Shown: positions 1 through 6,246, numbered from the stretch's first letter. The stretch is 7,669 nucleotides of DNA from JAMCRM01 sp041685075 (GCA_041685075.1 JAWLGN010000267.1:1-7669), one strand, 5' to 3'. Numbers and translations are program-made. Notes: generated by a model not told the origin, from the letters alone.

Positions 1-26
1 TCTTTGCCCCCCTGTAGAGACCCGAC

Positions 27-50
27 GGGCGCGCGCCTTGGCGCGCGCCC
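27..50 (-). terminator. GC hairpin downstream of the DksA-family gene, likely terminator
   Basis: This is a perfect inverted repeat of 11 + 11 bases (27-37 and 40-50) separated by two bases. As RNA it would form a 10-bp all-GC stem with a 4-base loop (CTTG on the plus strand, CAAG on the minus strand). It starts 34 nt past the stop of the minus-strand DksA-family gene, which is a terminator-like place. No T-run follows on either strand, so it is not a classical intrinsic terminator; it could instead stabilise the 3' end or serve a gene entering from the left. The strand assignment is inferred. Confidence 0.5.
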
Positions 51-83
51 TTCATGGAGTCGCGGTCCCGACGTTCGCCGTCC

Positions 84-467
84 TCAGGCGGCGTTCGCCA
101 GCAGTTCGTCCAGGGACTCCGGCGACTCGAACTCGTTGCGGTCCGCGGCTTCCTGGCAGCGGATGCAGTACGGCGTCCATGGCACCGCTTCGAGGCGCTT
201 CGGCTTGATCTCCTCTTCGCAGTGCAGGCAGATTCCGTAGGTCCCGTCATTGATCCGCGCCAGCGCGGCCCTGACGTGGCGCAACAAGCTGGAATCCCGG
301 TCCAGGTTGCGTATCGCAAGCTCACGTTCGCCGGCCAACTGTACTTCGTCCAGGGCATCCGGGGCCTTTTGGATAGCGATCTCCTCCCGGTTTGCCAAGC
401 CCTTGGACAACTCAGCCTGTTTGGCCAGCAACATGGCCTTATATTTTTCGAGATCGGTCTTGTTCAT
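84..467 (-). CDS. TraR/DksA family zinc-finger RNA polymerase-binding regulator
   Basis: This 127-aa protein has the layout of the DksA/TraR family. An N-terminal helical hairpin (about residues 3-72) is followed by a four-cysteine zinc finger, C80-x2-C83-x17-C101-x2-C104. The coiled-coil tip carries P36-D37-A-L-D40, matching the paired tip aspartates (D71 and D74) that E. coli DksA places in the RNA polymerase secondary channel. An active role alongside or independent of ppGpp is therefore plausible. It is shorter than E. coli DksA (151 aa), mostly by lacking N-terminal residues. The ATG at 465-467 is preceded by a good AAGGAG about 8 nt upstream, which fixes the start. It is probably monocistronic, divergent from the glycosyltransferase. 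Family assignment is firm; whether it is the true DksA or a paralogue cannot be told. Confidence 0.93.
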   Translation of the reverse strand: MNKTDLEKYKAMLLAKQAELSKGLANREEIAIQKAPDALDEVQLAGERELAIRNLDRDSSLLRHVRAALARINDGTYGICLHCEEEIKPKRLEAVPWTPYCIRCQEAADRNEFESPESLDELLANAA

Positions 468-731
468 CTGGGTTCTCCTTCCGCGAGCGATTGTGTTAAG
501 TCATCCTTCGCTTCGTTCTTCTCCCTCTCCATATCGGAATCAGATAGACGAAAACTTATCAGAAAAGTTTCATCCCTCAGGCCAGTTCGGCGCTCAGTCC
601 GGCTCCCATCTAGAGCCGGTGATGAGACCTCTTGCAAGCAAGCGGGGTGCCAAACTGAGGGAATACCATATAGACTCCGCAAGTGAGCGAAAAGTTCCAG
701 TCCCATCCCTCCTTTTTGCCCGGGTGTTAAC
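468..731. other. Divergent intergenic region with presumed promoters
   Basis: This gap of 264 bp separates the divergent DksA-family and glycosyltransferase genes and must hold promoters for at least the former. It is visibly richer in A and T than its surroundings at about 525-575, where an inverted repeat AAACTT (552-557) / AAGTTT (565-570) lies. On the plus strand a -10-like TATAGA occurs at 669-674 but lacks a convincing -35 box at normal spacing. I see no small gene, RNA gene or riboswitch that I can support; the open frames crossing it are shadows of the glycosyltransferase region. Confidence 0.4.
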
Positions 732-2408
732 ATGCAAACAGGCCGGGCCAGAGACCCCGGCCGCCACCGGAGGAGCACCATCGGAAAGACCACCCCCACA
801 GCCGTCCTGCTGGTTTGCGCCGCCTTTGTTGCCATGGGTTGTGCCTTCGTCCCCACCCTGGGAATTCAGAACGACGAGGCGCTGTTCGCCGCCGGAATCT
901 ACGACCCTCCCGGAGTGGTCTACCACCGCTGGATCTTCGGCCACGGCCTCCCGGTAATGCTGATGACCTACCTCGGGGCACTGAAGTGCTGGATTTATGC
1001 CGGGGTGTTTCATTTTTGGGCACCTTCGGTGTTTTCCCTACGGGTCCCCGTGGTTCTGGGGGCGGCGTTTACCTTATGGCTGTTCTATCTCCTGCTGCGG
1101 CGCCTGGCCCCCGGCCGGGCCGCTATCATCGGGTGTATCCTGCTGGCGGCCGACACCAGTTTTCTCCTGACCGGGGTCTTCGACTGGGGGCCGGTGGTCT
1201 TACAACACCTCTGCTTAGTCGGGGGCGTCCTGTTGCTGGCCGTTTATGCCGCCAAACAGCGCTGGCCGGCGCTGGCCGGCGCCGCCCTGGTTTTCGGCCT
1301 GGGCGCCTGGGACAAGGCGCTGTTCTTCTGGATGCTGGGCGGTTTGGCCGTGGCCCTGGCGGTGGTCTGGCCCCGGGAGATTGTGAGGTTGGCCACTCTT
1401 CGCCGCATCGCCCTGGCCGCGGGAGCATTTCTCCTCGGCGCCCTGCCGCTGGTGCTCTATAACGCCAGCCCCCATCACCGCCTGGAGACGTTCCGCTCCA
1501 ATACTTCTTTTTCCGATGGCGGTTTCGAGGGCAAGTGGTACATCGTGGGGTCCAGCCTGGACGGCAGCGCCCTGTTCGGCTGGCTGGTGCGGGAGGACCA
1601 CGAAGTGGCCGCCGCCCGCGCGCCCCGCACGGCTCTCGAGGGCGCCTCCACCTGGCTCAGCGAAATCTCCGGCCGGCCACGCCGCAGCCTGCTGGGCTGC
1701 GGTTTCCTGCTGGCCCTTGCCCTGGGGCTCTGGCTGTGGCGCCGCCAGGGGTGGAAGGGCGAGGTGCGGGTGATGGCCGCGGCCCTGGTCTTCATGATCG
1801 TGGCCTGGCTCCAGATGGCGTTTACCGTCAACGCCGGCGGTTCCGTGCACCACACCGTGCTGCTATGGCCCGCGCCGCACCTGTTCATCGCGGTGGCCCT
1901 GGGCGCCGCCTCCCGCCACCTGCCCCGGGGCGCTGCCGCCGCCGGCGTCCTCACGGCCGTGCTGGCCGCCTCCGGCCTCCTGGTCACCAACAACTACTAC
2001 GCCCAGATCGTCCGCAACGGCGGTGCGCTGAACTGGACCCCTGCCGTCCACCCTTTGGCCGACCTCGTCCGCCGCGCGCCCGCCCGCCAGGTTTACGTCG
2101 CCGACTGGGGGATTTTTGACACCTTGCGCCTGCTCGGCCGTGGCTCCCTCCCGCTCGTCATGGCCACCGACCCTCTCTCCCGTCCGGAACTGGACCATCT
2201 TGCCCTCCAGGTTGTGGAAGGCTGGATGAGCCAGCCGGATCACCTCTTCATCGTCCATACCGAGGGCCACGAATTCTTTTCCGGGTCACGGAAAAATCTG
2301 CTCCTCGCCGCCCGCCGGCTCGGCTTCCGCGAAGAACGGCTGGCCACCATAGCGGACGATCACGGCATCGCCTTCTACGAACTGTTCCGCTTCGTCCGCT
2401 CCGAGTGA
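732..2408 (+). CDS. Polytopic membrane glycosyltransferase, GT39/PMT-like (GT-C fold)
   Basis: This 558-aa protein (if begun at the ATG at 732) is an integral membrane protein with about ten hydrophobic stretches, for example near residues 24-40, 100-122, 131-148, 156-174, 179-211, 225-243, 319-336, 346-366 and 398-417. A hydrophilic C-terminal part (about 418-558) is probably periplasmic. After the first membrane segment comes N47-D48-E49-A-L-F, the acidic DE motif in the first extracytoplasmic loop that GT-C enzymes (PMT, ArnT and relatives) use as catalytic base. A further loop motif A192-W-D-K-A-L is present. The expected role is sugar transfer from a polyprenyl-phosphate donor to a protein or envelope glycolipid; donor and acceptor cannot be read. 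The start is uncertain: 732 has no Shine-Dalgarno sequence, whereas GGAGGAG at 769-775 sits just before an in-frame ATC at 780. A later ATG (834) would cut into the first membrane segment. Confidence 0.8.
   Translation: MQTGRARDPGRHRRSTIGKTTPTAVLLVCAAFVAMGCAFVPTLGIQNDEALFAAGIYDPPGVVYHRWIFGHGLPVMLMTYLGALKCWIYAGVFHFWAPSVFSLRVPVVLGAAFTLWLFYLLLRRLAPGRAAIIGCILLAADTSFLLTGVFDWGPVVLQHLCLVGGVLLLAVYAAKQRWPALAGAALVFGLGAWDKALFFWMLGGLAVALAVVWPREIVRLATLRRIALAAGAFLLGALPLVLYNASPHHRLETFRSNTSFSDGGFEGKWYIVGSSLDGSALFGWLVREDHEVAAARAPRTALEGASTWLSEISGRPRRSLLGCGFLLALALGLWLWRRQGWKGEVRVMAAALVFMIVAWLQMAFTVNAGGSVHHTVLLWPAPHLFIAVALGAASRHLPRGAAAAGVLTAVLAASGLLVTNNYYAQIVRNGGALNWTPAVHPLADLVRRAPARQVYVADWGIFDTLRLLGRGSLPLVMATDPLSRPELDHLALQVVEGWMSQPDHLFIVHTEGHEFFSGSRKNLLLAARRLGFREERLATIADDHGIAFYELFRFVRSE
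769..775 (+). promoter_or_regulatory. Strong Shine-Dalgarno inside the annotated start of the glycosyltransferase
   Basis: GGAGGAG lies 48 nt inside the longest glycosyltransferase frame and four bases before ATC at 780-782, which is in frame (codon 17). No ATG, GTG or TTG in that frame lies at a suitable distance. Starting there would give a protein beginning (M)GKTTPT directly before the first membrane segment, a typical N-terminus, while the 16 extra residues from 732 are arginine-rich and atypical. It may be a real site with a rare ATC start, or chance. Confidence 0.35.
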
Positions 2409-2411
2409 TCC

Positions 2412-2436
2412 GGGGCGGGCCCGGCGCGCCCGCCCC
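2412..2436. terminator. Hairpin between convergent genes, likely bidirectional terminator
   Basis: A perfect 9-bp stem, GGGGCGGGC (2412-2420) with GCCCGCCCC (2428-2436), and a 7-nt loop fill most of the 35-bp gap between the stops of the glycosyltransferase and the convergent LysM gene. The position suits a terminator serving both strands. As with the hairpin at 27-50, no T-run follows, so termination efficiency is inferred. Confidence 0.6.
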
Positions 2437-2443
2437 CTGGCTG

Positions 2444-2869
2444 CTAGGGAATCACCAGTTCCTGGCCCGGCTGGATGCGGTTGGGATCCTTGATCCGGTC
2501 CCGGTTGGCGTTGAAGATCCGCATATAGTCGTTGGGGTTGCCGTAGAACTGCCGGGCGACCTTCGACAGGCTGTCGCCCGGCTGGACGACGTAGGTGCGG
2601 GTGCTCTGGCCGCCGCCCGTGGCCGCTCCGGCCGCCTGTGTCTGGCCGCCCGCCACCGTGATATCCGCGGTCAGATCCGGGTAGCTCGCATCCACGATCT
2701 TGATCTGGTCCCAGATGCGGTTCTTGGCCTCCTGCGAGGGCGCCTCCGCGCGAATCAGGAGCTTGCCGTTTTCGATGTGCACGTTCTGCAAGCGCGAGCC
2801 GCTTTGCTGAATGACGTTCAGTACCGCCTGGTACTTTTGCTTGAGCTGTTCCAAGTTCGGTTCCGCCAT
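2444..2869 (-). CDS. Small cytoplasmic BON/LysM-type protein, Kbp (YgaU)-like
   Basis: This 141-aa protein has no signal peptide or membrane segment. The N-terminal half (about 1-73) begins with a helix and contains V-H-I-E-N-G-K-L-L-I-R-A-E-A, which looks like a BON-type fold. A Gly/Ala/Gln linker (74-90) follows. The C-terminal LysM domain (about 92-141) shows Y93-V-V-Q-P-G-D-S-L-S-K-V-A, then F-Y-G-N-P-N-D-Y, and ends I-Q-P-G-Q-E-L-V-I-P. Size, order and lack of export match E. coli Kbp (149 aa), a cytoplasmic potassium-binding BON-LysM protein; shared potassium sensing is inference. The start at 2867-2869 is chosen over longer frames because GGAGG stands 7 nt before it and the upstream extension runs antisense to the stress-protein gene. 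It shares a divergent promoter region with that gene. Confidence 0.85.
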   Translation of the reverse strand: MAEPNLEQLKQKYQAVLNVIQQSGSRLQNVHIENGKLLIRAEAPSQEAKNRIWDQIKIVDASYPDLTADITVAGGQTQAAGAATGGGQSTRTYVVQPGDSLSKVARQFYGNPNDYMRIFNANRDRIKDPNRIQPGQELVIP

Positions 2870-2886
2870 AGTTGCCTCCGGTGGGA

Positions 2887-2919
2887 GTTCCGGCCAGCAC
2901 GGGCCGTGCCACTCGGAAC
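2887..2919. promoter_or_regulatory. Nested dyad in the lysM/usp divergent gap, candidate operator
   Basis: Two inverted repeats share one centre at base 2903. The inner is GCACGG (2897-2902) / CCGTGC (2904-2909), and the outer is GTTCCG (2887-2892) / CGGAAC (2914-2919). GGGA (2883-2886) and TCCC (2924-2927) extend the symmetry across a 4-nt bulge. It lies 17 nt from the lysM start and 43 nt from the usp start, so it could be an operator for a dimeric regulator acting on both genes, or an RNA hairpin in one 5' leader. Function is inferred from position and symmetry. Confidence 0.45.
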
Positions 2920-2951
2920 GCACTCCCGCGCCCGCCGTGGTACCGTGTTTC

Positions 2952-2961
2952 AGGAGGTGAT
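2952..2961 (+). promoter_or_regulatory. Extended Shine-Dalgarno of the universal stress protein gene
   Basis: AGGAGGTGAT is fully complementary to the 16S rRNA 3' tail over 10 bases, unusually long, with the GGAGG core 5 nt before the ATG at 2963. It fixes the start and predicts strong translation. Confidence 0.8.
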
Positions 2962-2962
2962 T

Positions 2963-3832
2963 ATGCGGTCCCTCTCGAAGATTCTGCTGCCGGTCGATTT
3001 TTCGGAGCGTTCGCTGGGCGCGGCCCGCTACGCGCGCATGCTGGCCTGCCGGTTCGATGCCGAACTGACCCTGCTGCACGTGCTCACGCCGCCGCACTAC
3101 GAGTTCGGCGCGCTGGAGATCGGCGGCTCCATGCTCACCGAACTGTACGCCACCCGTTCGGCCCAGGTACAGAAGGAGCTGGACGGCTTCCTGGTGGAGG
3201 AACTCGCCAATCTTCGGGTACGCCGCGTGGTGCTGGAAGGCGACCCCGCGCGCCGCATCGTGGAGTTCGCCCACCGGGAGCAGATGGGGGTGATCGTCAT
3301 GCCGACCCACGGCTACGGCCACTTCCGCCGCTTTATCCTCGGCTCCATCACCGCTAAAGTGCTGCACGACGCCGACTGCCCGGTGTGGACCGGCGCCCAC
3401 ATGGAGGAGGCGCCCGCCGTGGAGCCGGAATCCATGCGCCGGATCCTGTGCGGCATCGACCTGGGCCCGCAGTCGCTGAAAACCCTGGAGTGGGCCGGCG
3501 CCATGCAGCGCGCCTTCGGCGGCGCCCTCACGGTGCTGCACGCCCCTACCTGCGCGCCGGACAGCGCCGCGCAGCCCGACCCCGCCCGGCGCGCCGAAAT
3601 GGAGAGCCGCATCGGCGGCGAAATCGCCGCATTGCTCGGGCAGGCGGGCCTCGAGGCCGAGGTGATCATCGAGCCGGGCGACCCGCCCCGCGTGGTCTGT
3701 GGCGCGGCCGCGCGCCTGGGCGCCGGGCTGCTGGTCATCGGCCGCGGCTCGGCCGGCGGCGTCTTCGGCCGCCTGCGCACCAACGCCTACGCCATCATCC
3801 GGCAGTCGCCCTGCGCCGTGGCCAGCGTATAA
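2963..3832 (+). CDS. Tandem-domain universal stress protein (UspA family)
   Basis: This 289-aa soluble protein has two UspA-like alpha/beta domains, about residues 3-145 and 158-289, each about 140 aa like a single-domain Usp. Domain 1 starts K-I-L-L-P-V-D12 and ends with M113-P-T-H-G-Y-G-H then I125-L-G-S-I-T-A-K-V-L. That corresponds to the ATP-binding G-x2-G-x9-G-S/T motif of MJ0577-type proteins, except that its first Gly is Pro. Domain 2 keeps the opening C-G-I-D166 but reads I259-G-R-G-S then R-L-R-T-N, losing the second Gly and the final Gly-Ser, so nucleotide binding there is doubtful. Universal stress proteins bind ATP or partner proteins under starvation, redox or ion stress; the specific trigger is unknown. 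The start is set by an excellent Shine-Dalgarno. It is probably a single-gene unit, since a separate promoter for motA follows. Confidence 0.93.
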   Translation: MRSLSKILLPVDFSERSLGAARYARMLACRFDAELTLLHVLTPPHYEFGALEIGGSMLTELYATRSAQVQKELDGFLVEELANLRVRRVVLEGDPARRIVEFAHREQMGVIVMPTHGYGHFRRFILGSITAKVLHDADCPVWTGAHMEEAPAVEPESMRRILCGIDLGPQSLKTLEWAGAMQRAFGGALTVLHAPTCAPDSAAQPDPARRAEMESRIGGEIAALLGQAGLEAEVIIEPGDPPRVVCGAAARLGAGLLVIGRGSAGGVFGRLRTNAYAIIRQSPCAVASV

Positions 3833-3851
3833 GGCCGCCCGAAAACATCGT

Positions 3852-3878
3852 TAAAGCCGCTTCCGCCCGGGCCGATAA
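3852..3878 (+). promoter_or_regulatory. Sigma-28 (FliA) flagellar promoter of motAB
   Basis: TAAAGCCG at 3852-3859, an 11-nt spacer, and GCCGATAA at 3871-3878 match the enterobacterial FliA consensus (TAAAGTTT-N11-GCCGATAA) fully in the -10 box, in the TAAAG core of the -35 box and in spacing. Transcription would begin at about 3885, leaving a leader of about 50 nt before motA. The gene downstream is a flagellar stator gene, a classic FliA target, which makes chance unlikely. Confidence 0.9.
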
Positions 3879-3936
3879 GATTTTCGAGGATGCCCGAAAC
3901 CGCAGACGTACTATACCCGTTGGGAGGTCCTGTCCC

Positions 3937-4827
3937 GTGCTGATCGCCATCGGCCTGATCTGTGTTTTCGCGGCCGTGCTGGGCGGCTATGTGCTGGAGC
4001 GCGGCAACCTGCTCGTGCTCATGCAGCCGGCCGAGCTGCTCATCATCTGCGGCGCCGCCCTGGGGATCGTTCTCATCTCCAATCCTCCCCGCAACATCCG
4101 CCAGATGCTGCGCGGGGTGCGCAGCGTCTTCCGCCCGCAGCGCTACACTCCGGAGTTCTATGCCGCCATGCTGCGCATGCTCTACCAGCTCTTCAATTTC
4201 GCGCGCCGCACCGGCGGGCCGGAACTGGAGCGCCAGATCGAGCGGCCCGAAACCAGCCACCTGTTCGGCGCCTGCCCCGAGTTCCTGCGGGATAGCGAAG
4301 CCTGCGCCTTCCTGTGCGACTCGCTGCGCATGGCGGTGGCGGCGGGCATCGGCGCGCCCGACATGGAGCGGCTGATGGGGCTGGATATCGAGGCGCAGCG
4401 CCGCGAGAGCCACCGGCCGGTCAACGCGCTTTCCACCCTGGCCGACGCGCTCCCCGGCCTGGGCATTGTGGCTGCGGTGCTGGGGGTGGTGGTCACCATG
4501 CAGTCGCTCGGCGGGCCGGCCAGCGAGATCGGGCAGAAGGTAGCCGCCGCCCTGGTGGGCACCTTCCTCGGGATTCTTCTCTGCTACGGCGTGGTGGGGC
4601 CGCTGGCCTACCACCTGGAGTGCCGCAACGAGAGCCGCAGCGATTTTCTCCACGCCCTGCGGGTAGGCACCGTGACGTTCATGACCGGCGCCTCGCCCCT
4701 GGTGGCGGTCGAGTTCACCCGGCGCTCTCTGCCGCCCGCCGTGCGCCCCGGTTTCGAAGAGATGGAGCAGGCCGTGCGCCGCGCCGGCTACCAACCCGAC
4801 CCCGCACCCGCGGTGACCCATGCTTGA
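3937..4827 (+). CDS. motA: Flagellar motor stator protein MotA
   Basis: This 296-aa inner-membrane protein forms, with MotB, the ion-conducting stator that drives flagellar rotation. Membrane segments lie near 1-22, 31-49, 168-190 and 202-224, with the large cytoplasmic loop between the second and third. Key residues fall at the same numbers as in E. coli MotA (295 aa): R90 and E98 in the loop, which contact FliG, P173 in A-D-A-L-P-G-L-G-I-V-A-A-V, and P222 in G-P-L-A. The C-terminal V-A-V-E-F-x-R-R is also typical. The GTG start at 3937 is chosen because GGGAGG lies about 9 nt upstream and the product then starts exactly at the family N-terminus. A FliA promoter precedes it, and its end overlaps motB by 8 bp. 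Whether the coupling ion is H+ or Na+ cannot be decided reliably from sequence alone. Confidence 0.96.
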   Translation: MLIAIGLICVFAAVLGGYVLERGNLLVLMQPAELLIICGAALGIVLISNPPRNIRQMLRGVRSVFRPQRYTPEFYAAMLRMLYQLFNFARRTGGPELERQIERPETSHLFGACPEFLRDSEACAFLCDSLRMAVAAGIGAPDMERLMGLDIEAQRRESHRPVNALSTLADALPGLGIVAAVLGVVVTMQSLGGPASEIGQKVAAALVGTFLGILLCYGVVGPLAYHLECRNESRSDFLHALRVGTVTFMTGASPLVAVEFTRRSLPPAVRPGFEEMEQAVRRAGYQPDPAPAVTHA

Positions 4828-5563
4828 GGGATCCGGCCCCGCGCCCGTACGCCGCCGCGGCGGCGCCTGGAAGGTGGCCTACGCGGACTTTGTCACCGCC
4901 CTCATGGCGCTGTTCATCGTCCTCTGGCTCATCACCGCTGGACAGGACGTACGCCAGGCCGTCAGCGCCTATTTCCAGGATCCGCGCGGTCACGCGCGCC
5001 TGACGGGCAGCGCGCAGGCCGGCGCCGGCCAGGCCATCCCGGTGGATAGCAGCAACGTCGAGCAGCTCCGCGAGCGCCTGGCCCTGGCCATGGCCTCCGT
5101 GCTGGGCATCGAGCAGTTCAGCAAGTACGTGCACTTCACCGTTACCGGCGAGGGCTTGCGCATCGAGTTGATGGAGAGCGAGGGCGGCATGTTCTTCGAG
5201 AGCGGCAGCCCGCGCCCTTCCGGCCTGGGCGTCCGGCTGTTGGAGATGCTGGCCCGCGAACTCCAGAACCTCCCCAACAGCGTAGTCATCGAGGGCCACA
5301 CCGACGCGCGCCCCTACCGCTCCAGCGCGCTCGAAGCCTACGGCAACTGGGATCTCTCGGTGGACCGCGCCAACACGGCTCGGCGTACCCTGGTGGCCTC
5401 GGGTTTGGAACCCGAGCGCATCGCCGAGGTGCGGGGTTATGCCGACCGCCGCCCCGCCGTCCCCGACGACCCGCACGACAGCCGCAACCGCCGCGTCTCC
5501 CTCATCATCAAGTTCGCCGATCCGCCGGAAAAGCCCCTCCCGGCGCCCGCCGCCGCCCGTTGA
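4820..5563 (+). CDS. motB: Flagellar motor stator protein MotB
   Basis: This 247-aa partner of MotA anchors the stator to peptidoglycan. After a short basic N-terminus (R11-R-R) comes G-A-W-K-V-A-Y-A-D23-F-V-T-A-L-M-A-L-F; D23 is the essential ion-carrying aspartate (D32 in E. coli), at the start of the single membrane segment (about 22-40). A linker leads to an OmpA-like peptidoglycan-binding domain (about 115-232) with V-I-E-G-H-T-D162, then N176-W-D-L-S-x-D-R and N223-R-R-V. It is about 60 residues shorter than E. coli MotB (308 aa), mostly in the N-terminus, linker and C-terminal tail. The ATG at 4820 lies inside the end of motA, with no clear Shine-Dalgarno of its own, so translation is probably coupled to motA. 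The C-terminal tail is proline- and alanine-rich. Confidence 0.96.
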   Translation: MLEGSGPAPVRRRGGAWKVAYADFVTALMALFIVLWLITAGQDVRQAVSAYFQDPRGHARLTGSAQAGAGQAIPVDSSNVEQLRERLALAMASVLGIEQFSKYVHFTVTGEGLRIELMESEGGMFFESGSPRPSGLGVRLLEMLARELQNLPNSVVIEGHTDARPYRSSALEAYGNWDLSVDRANTARRTLVASGLEPERIAEVRGYADRRPAVPDDPHDSRNRRVSLIIKFADPPEKPLPAPAAAR

Positions 5564-5615
5564 CCGCCGCCGCACCACTTGGCGCCCGCTGCCGCCCGCG
5601 CGCCGCCCCGCGCCC

Positions 5616-5646
5616 CCGACATCACTCCACAGTCCCGGTGTATAGT
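5616..5646 (+). promoter_or_regulatory. Candidate housekeeping promoter for efp
   Basis: A -10-like TATAGT at 5641-5646 (5 of 6 to consensus) follows CCGACA at 5616-5621 (4 of 6 to TTGACA), though the spacer of 19 nt is long. A start near 5653 would give a leader of about 15 nt containing the efp Shine-Dalgarno. The preceding 5570-5620 stretch is very C-rich and could serve as a Rho loading site ending motAB transcription; that is speculative. Confidence 0.4.
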
Positions 5647-5667
5647 GAAGAGCACCGGAGGCTATCG

Positions 5668-6240
5668 ATGGTCATCGCATCGCAACTGCGAGCCGGCATG
5701 GCGATCCGTTACGAGGGCCAGGCGTACCGCGTCGTGGCCTGCGACTACCACCCCGGGCAGGGCAAGATGGGCGGCACCGCGCACGTCCGCCTGCAGAACC
5801 TCTCTACCGGCACCCTCTGGGAGACCAGCTTCCGTCCGGAACTGCGCCTGGAAGATCTCCCCGTCGAGCGCCGCACCCTCTCGTTCCTCTACACCGACGC
5901 CGGCCAGAGCTGGTTCATGGATCCCAACACCTACGAGCAGACCGCCATCCCCAACCAGATGCTCGGCGATCGCTCCCGCTTCCTCGAGGGCGAGATGGCG
6001 CTGCAGGTCGAATTCGTCGAAGAGCGGCCGGTGAACGTTCTGTTCCCGGATATTCTCGAAGTGCGCATTGCCGAAACCGCCCCGCCCGTGCACCAGCAGG
6101 CGGACAGCACCTGGAAGTCCGCCACCCTGGAGAACGGCGTCGAGGTGATGGTGCCGCAATTCATCAAGCCGGGCGACATGATCCGGCTGGACGTGACCGC
6201 CATGCGTTACATGGATCGCGTGAAATCGGCCGGGCGGTAG
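5668..6240 (+). CDS. efp: Elongation factor P (variant tip loop)
   Basis: EF-P binds ribosomes stalled on polyproline stretches and promotes peptide bond formation. This 190-aa protein has the usual three-domain length (E. coli 188 aa): an N-terminal KOW-like domain (about 1-63) and two OB-type domains. Family signatures include R-A-G-M-A-I, the L-S-T-G-T strand, S-F-L-Y-T-D, W-F-M-D, N-V-L-F-P-D-I-L-E-V, T-W-K-S-A-T-L-E-N-G and the ending Y-M-D-R-V-K. The tip loop reads H28-P-G-Q-G-K33-M-G-G-T; K33 aligns with the modified K34 of E. coli, but the loop is one residue longer and has M-G-G instead of G-Q-A after the lysine. I believe this form occurs in Acidobacteriota relatives, from memory. 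Its modifying enzyme is not in the window. CGGAGG 7 nt before the ATG sets the start. It ends 6 bp from the convergent unknown gene. Confidence 0.94.
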   Translation: MVIASQLRAGMAIRYEGQAYRVVACDYHPGQGKMGGTAHVRLQNLSTGTLWETSFRPELRLEDLPVERRTLSFLYTDAGQSWFMDPNTYEQTAIPNQMLGDRSRFLEGEMALQVEFVEERPVNVLFPDILEVRIAETAPPVHQQADSTWKSATLENGVEVMVPQFIKPGDMIRLDVTAMRYMDRVKSAGR

Positions 6241-6246
6241 CCCGCC
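6233..6246. terminator. Small hairpin at the efp / unknown gene convergence
   Basis: GGCGG (6233-6237) and CCGCC (6242-6246) form a 5-bp stem with a TAGC loop overlapping the efp stop and filling the 6-bp gap to the convergent gene. It is the only terminator-like structure at this junction, is short and lacks a T-run, so support is weak. Confidence 0.3.

Noticed and set aside
632..674. TTGCAA (632-637) with TATAGA (669-674) as a promoter for the glycosyltransferase
   Set aside because: The spacer would be 31 nt, far from the usual 16-18, and no better -35 box pairs with TATAGA.
2870..3541. Upstream extension of the LysM frame to 365 residues
   Set aside because: The extension is antisense to the universal stress protein gene. 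A good Shine-Dalgarno and the family-like N-terminus place the start at 2869.
3787..4821. Long minus-strand open frame (344 codons) opposite motA, and a similar one at 4715-5578 opposite motB
   Set aside because: They are antisense to unmistakable stator genes. Long shadow frames are expected at this GC content, and their translations (rich in His, Gly, Arg, Gln) show no domain.
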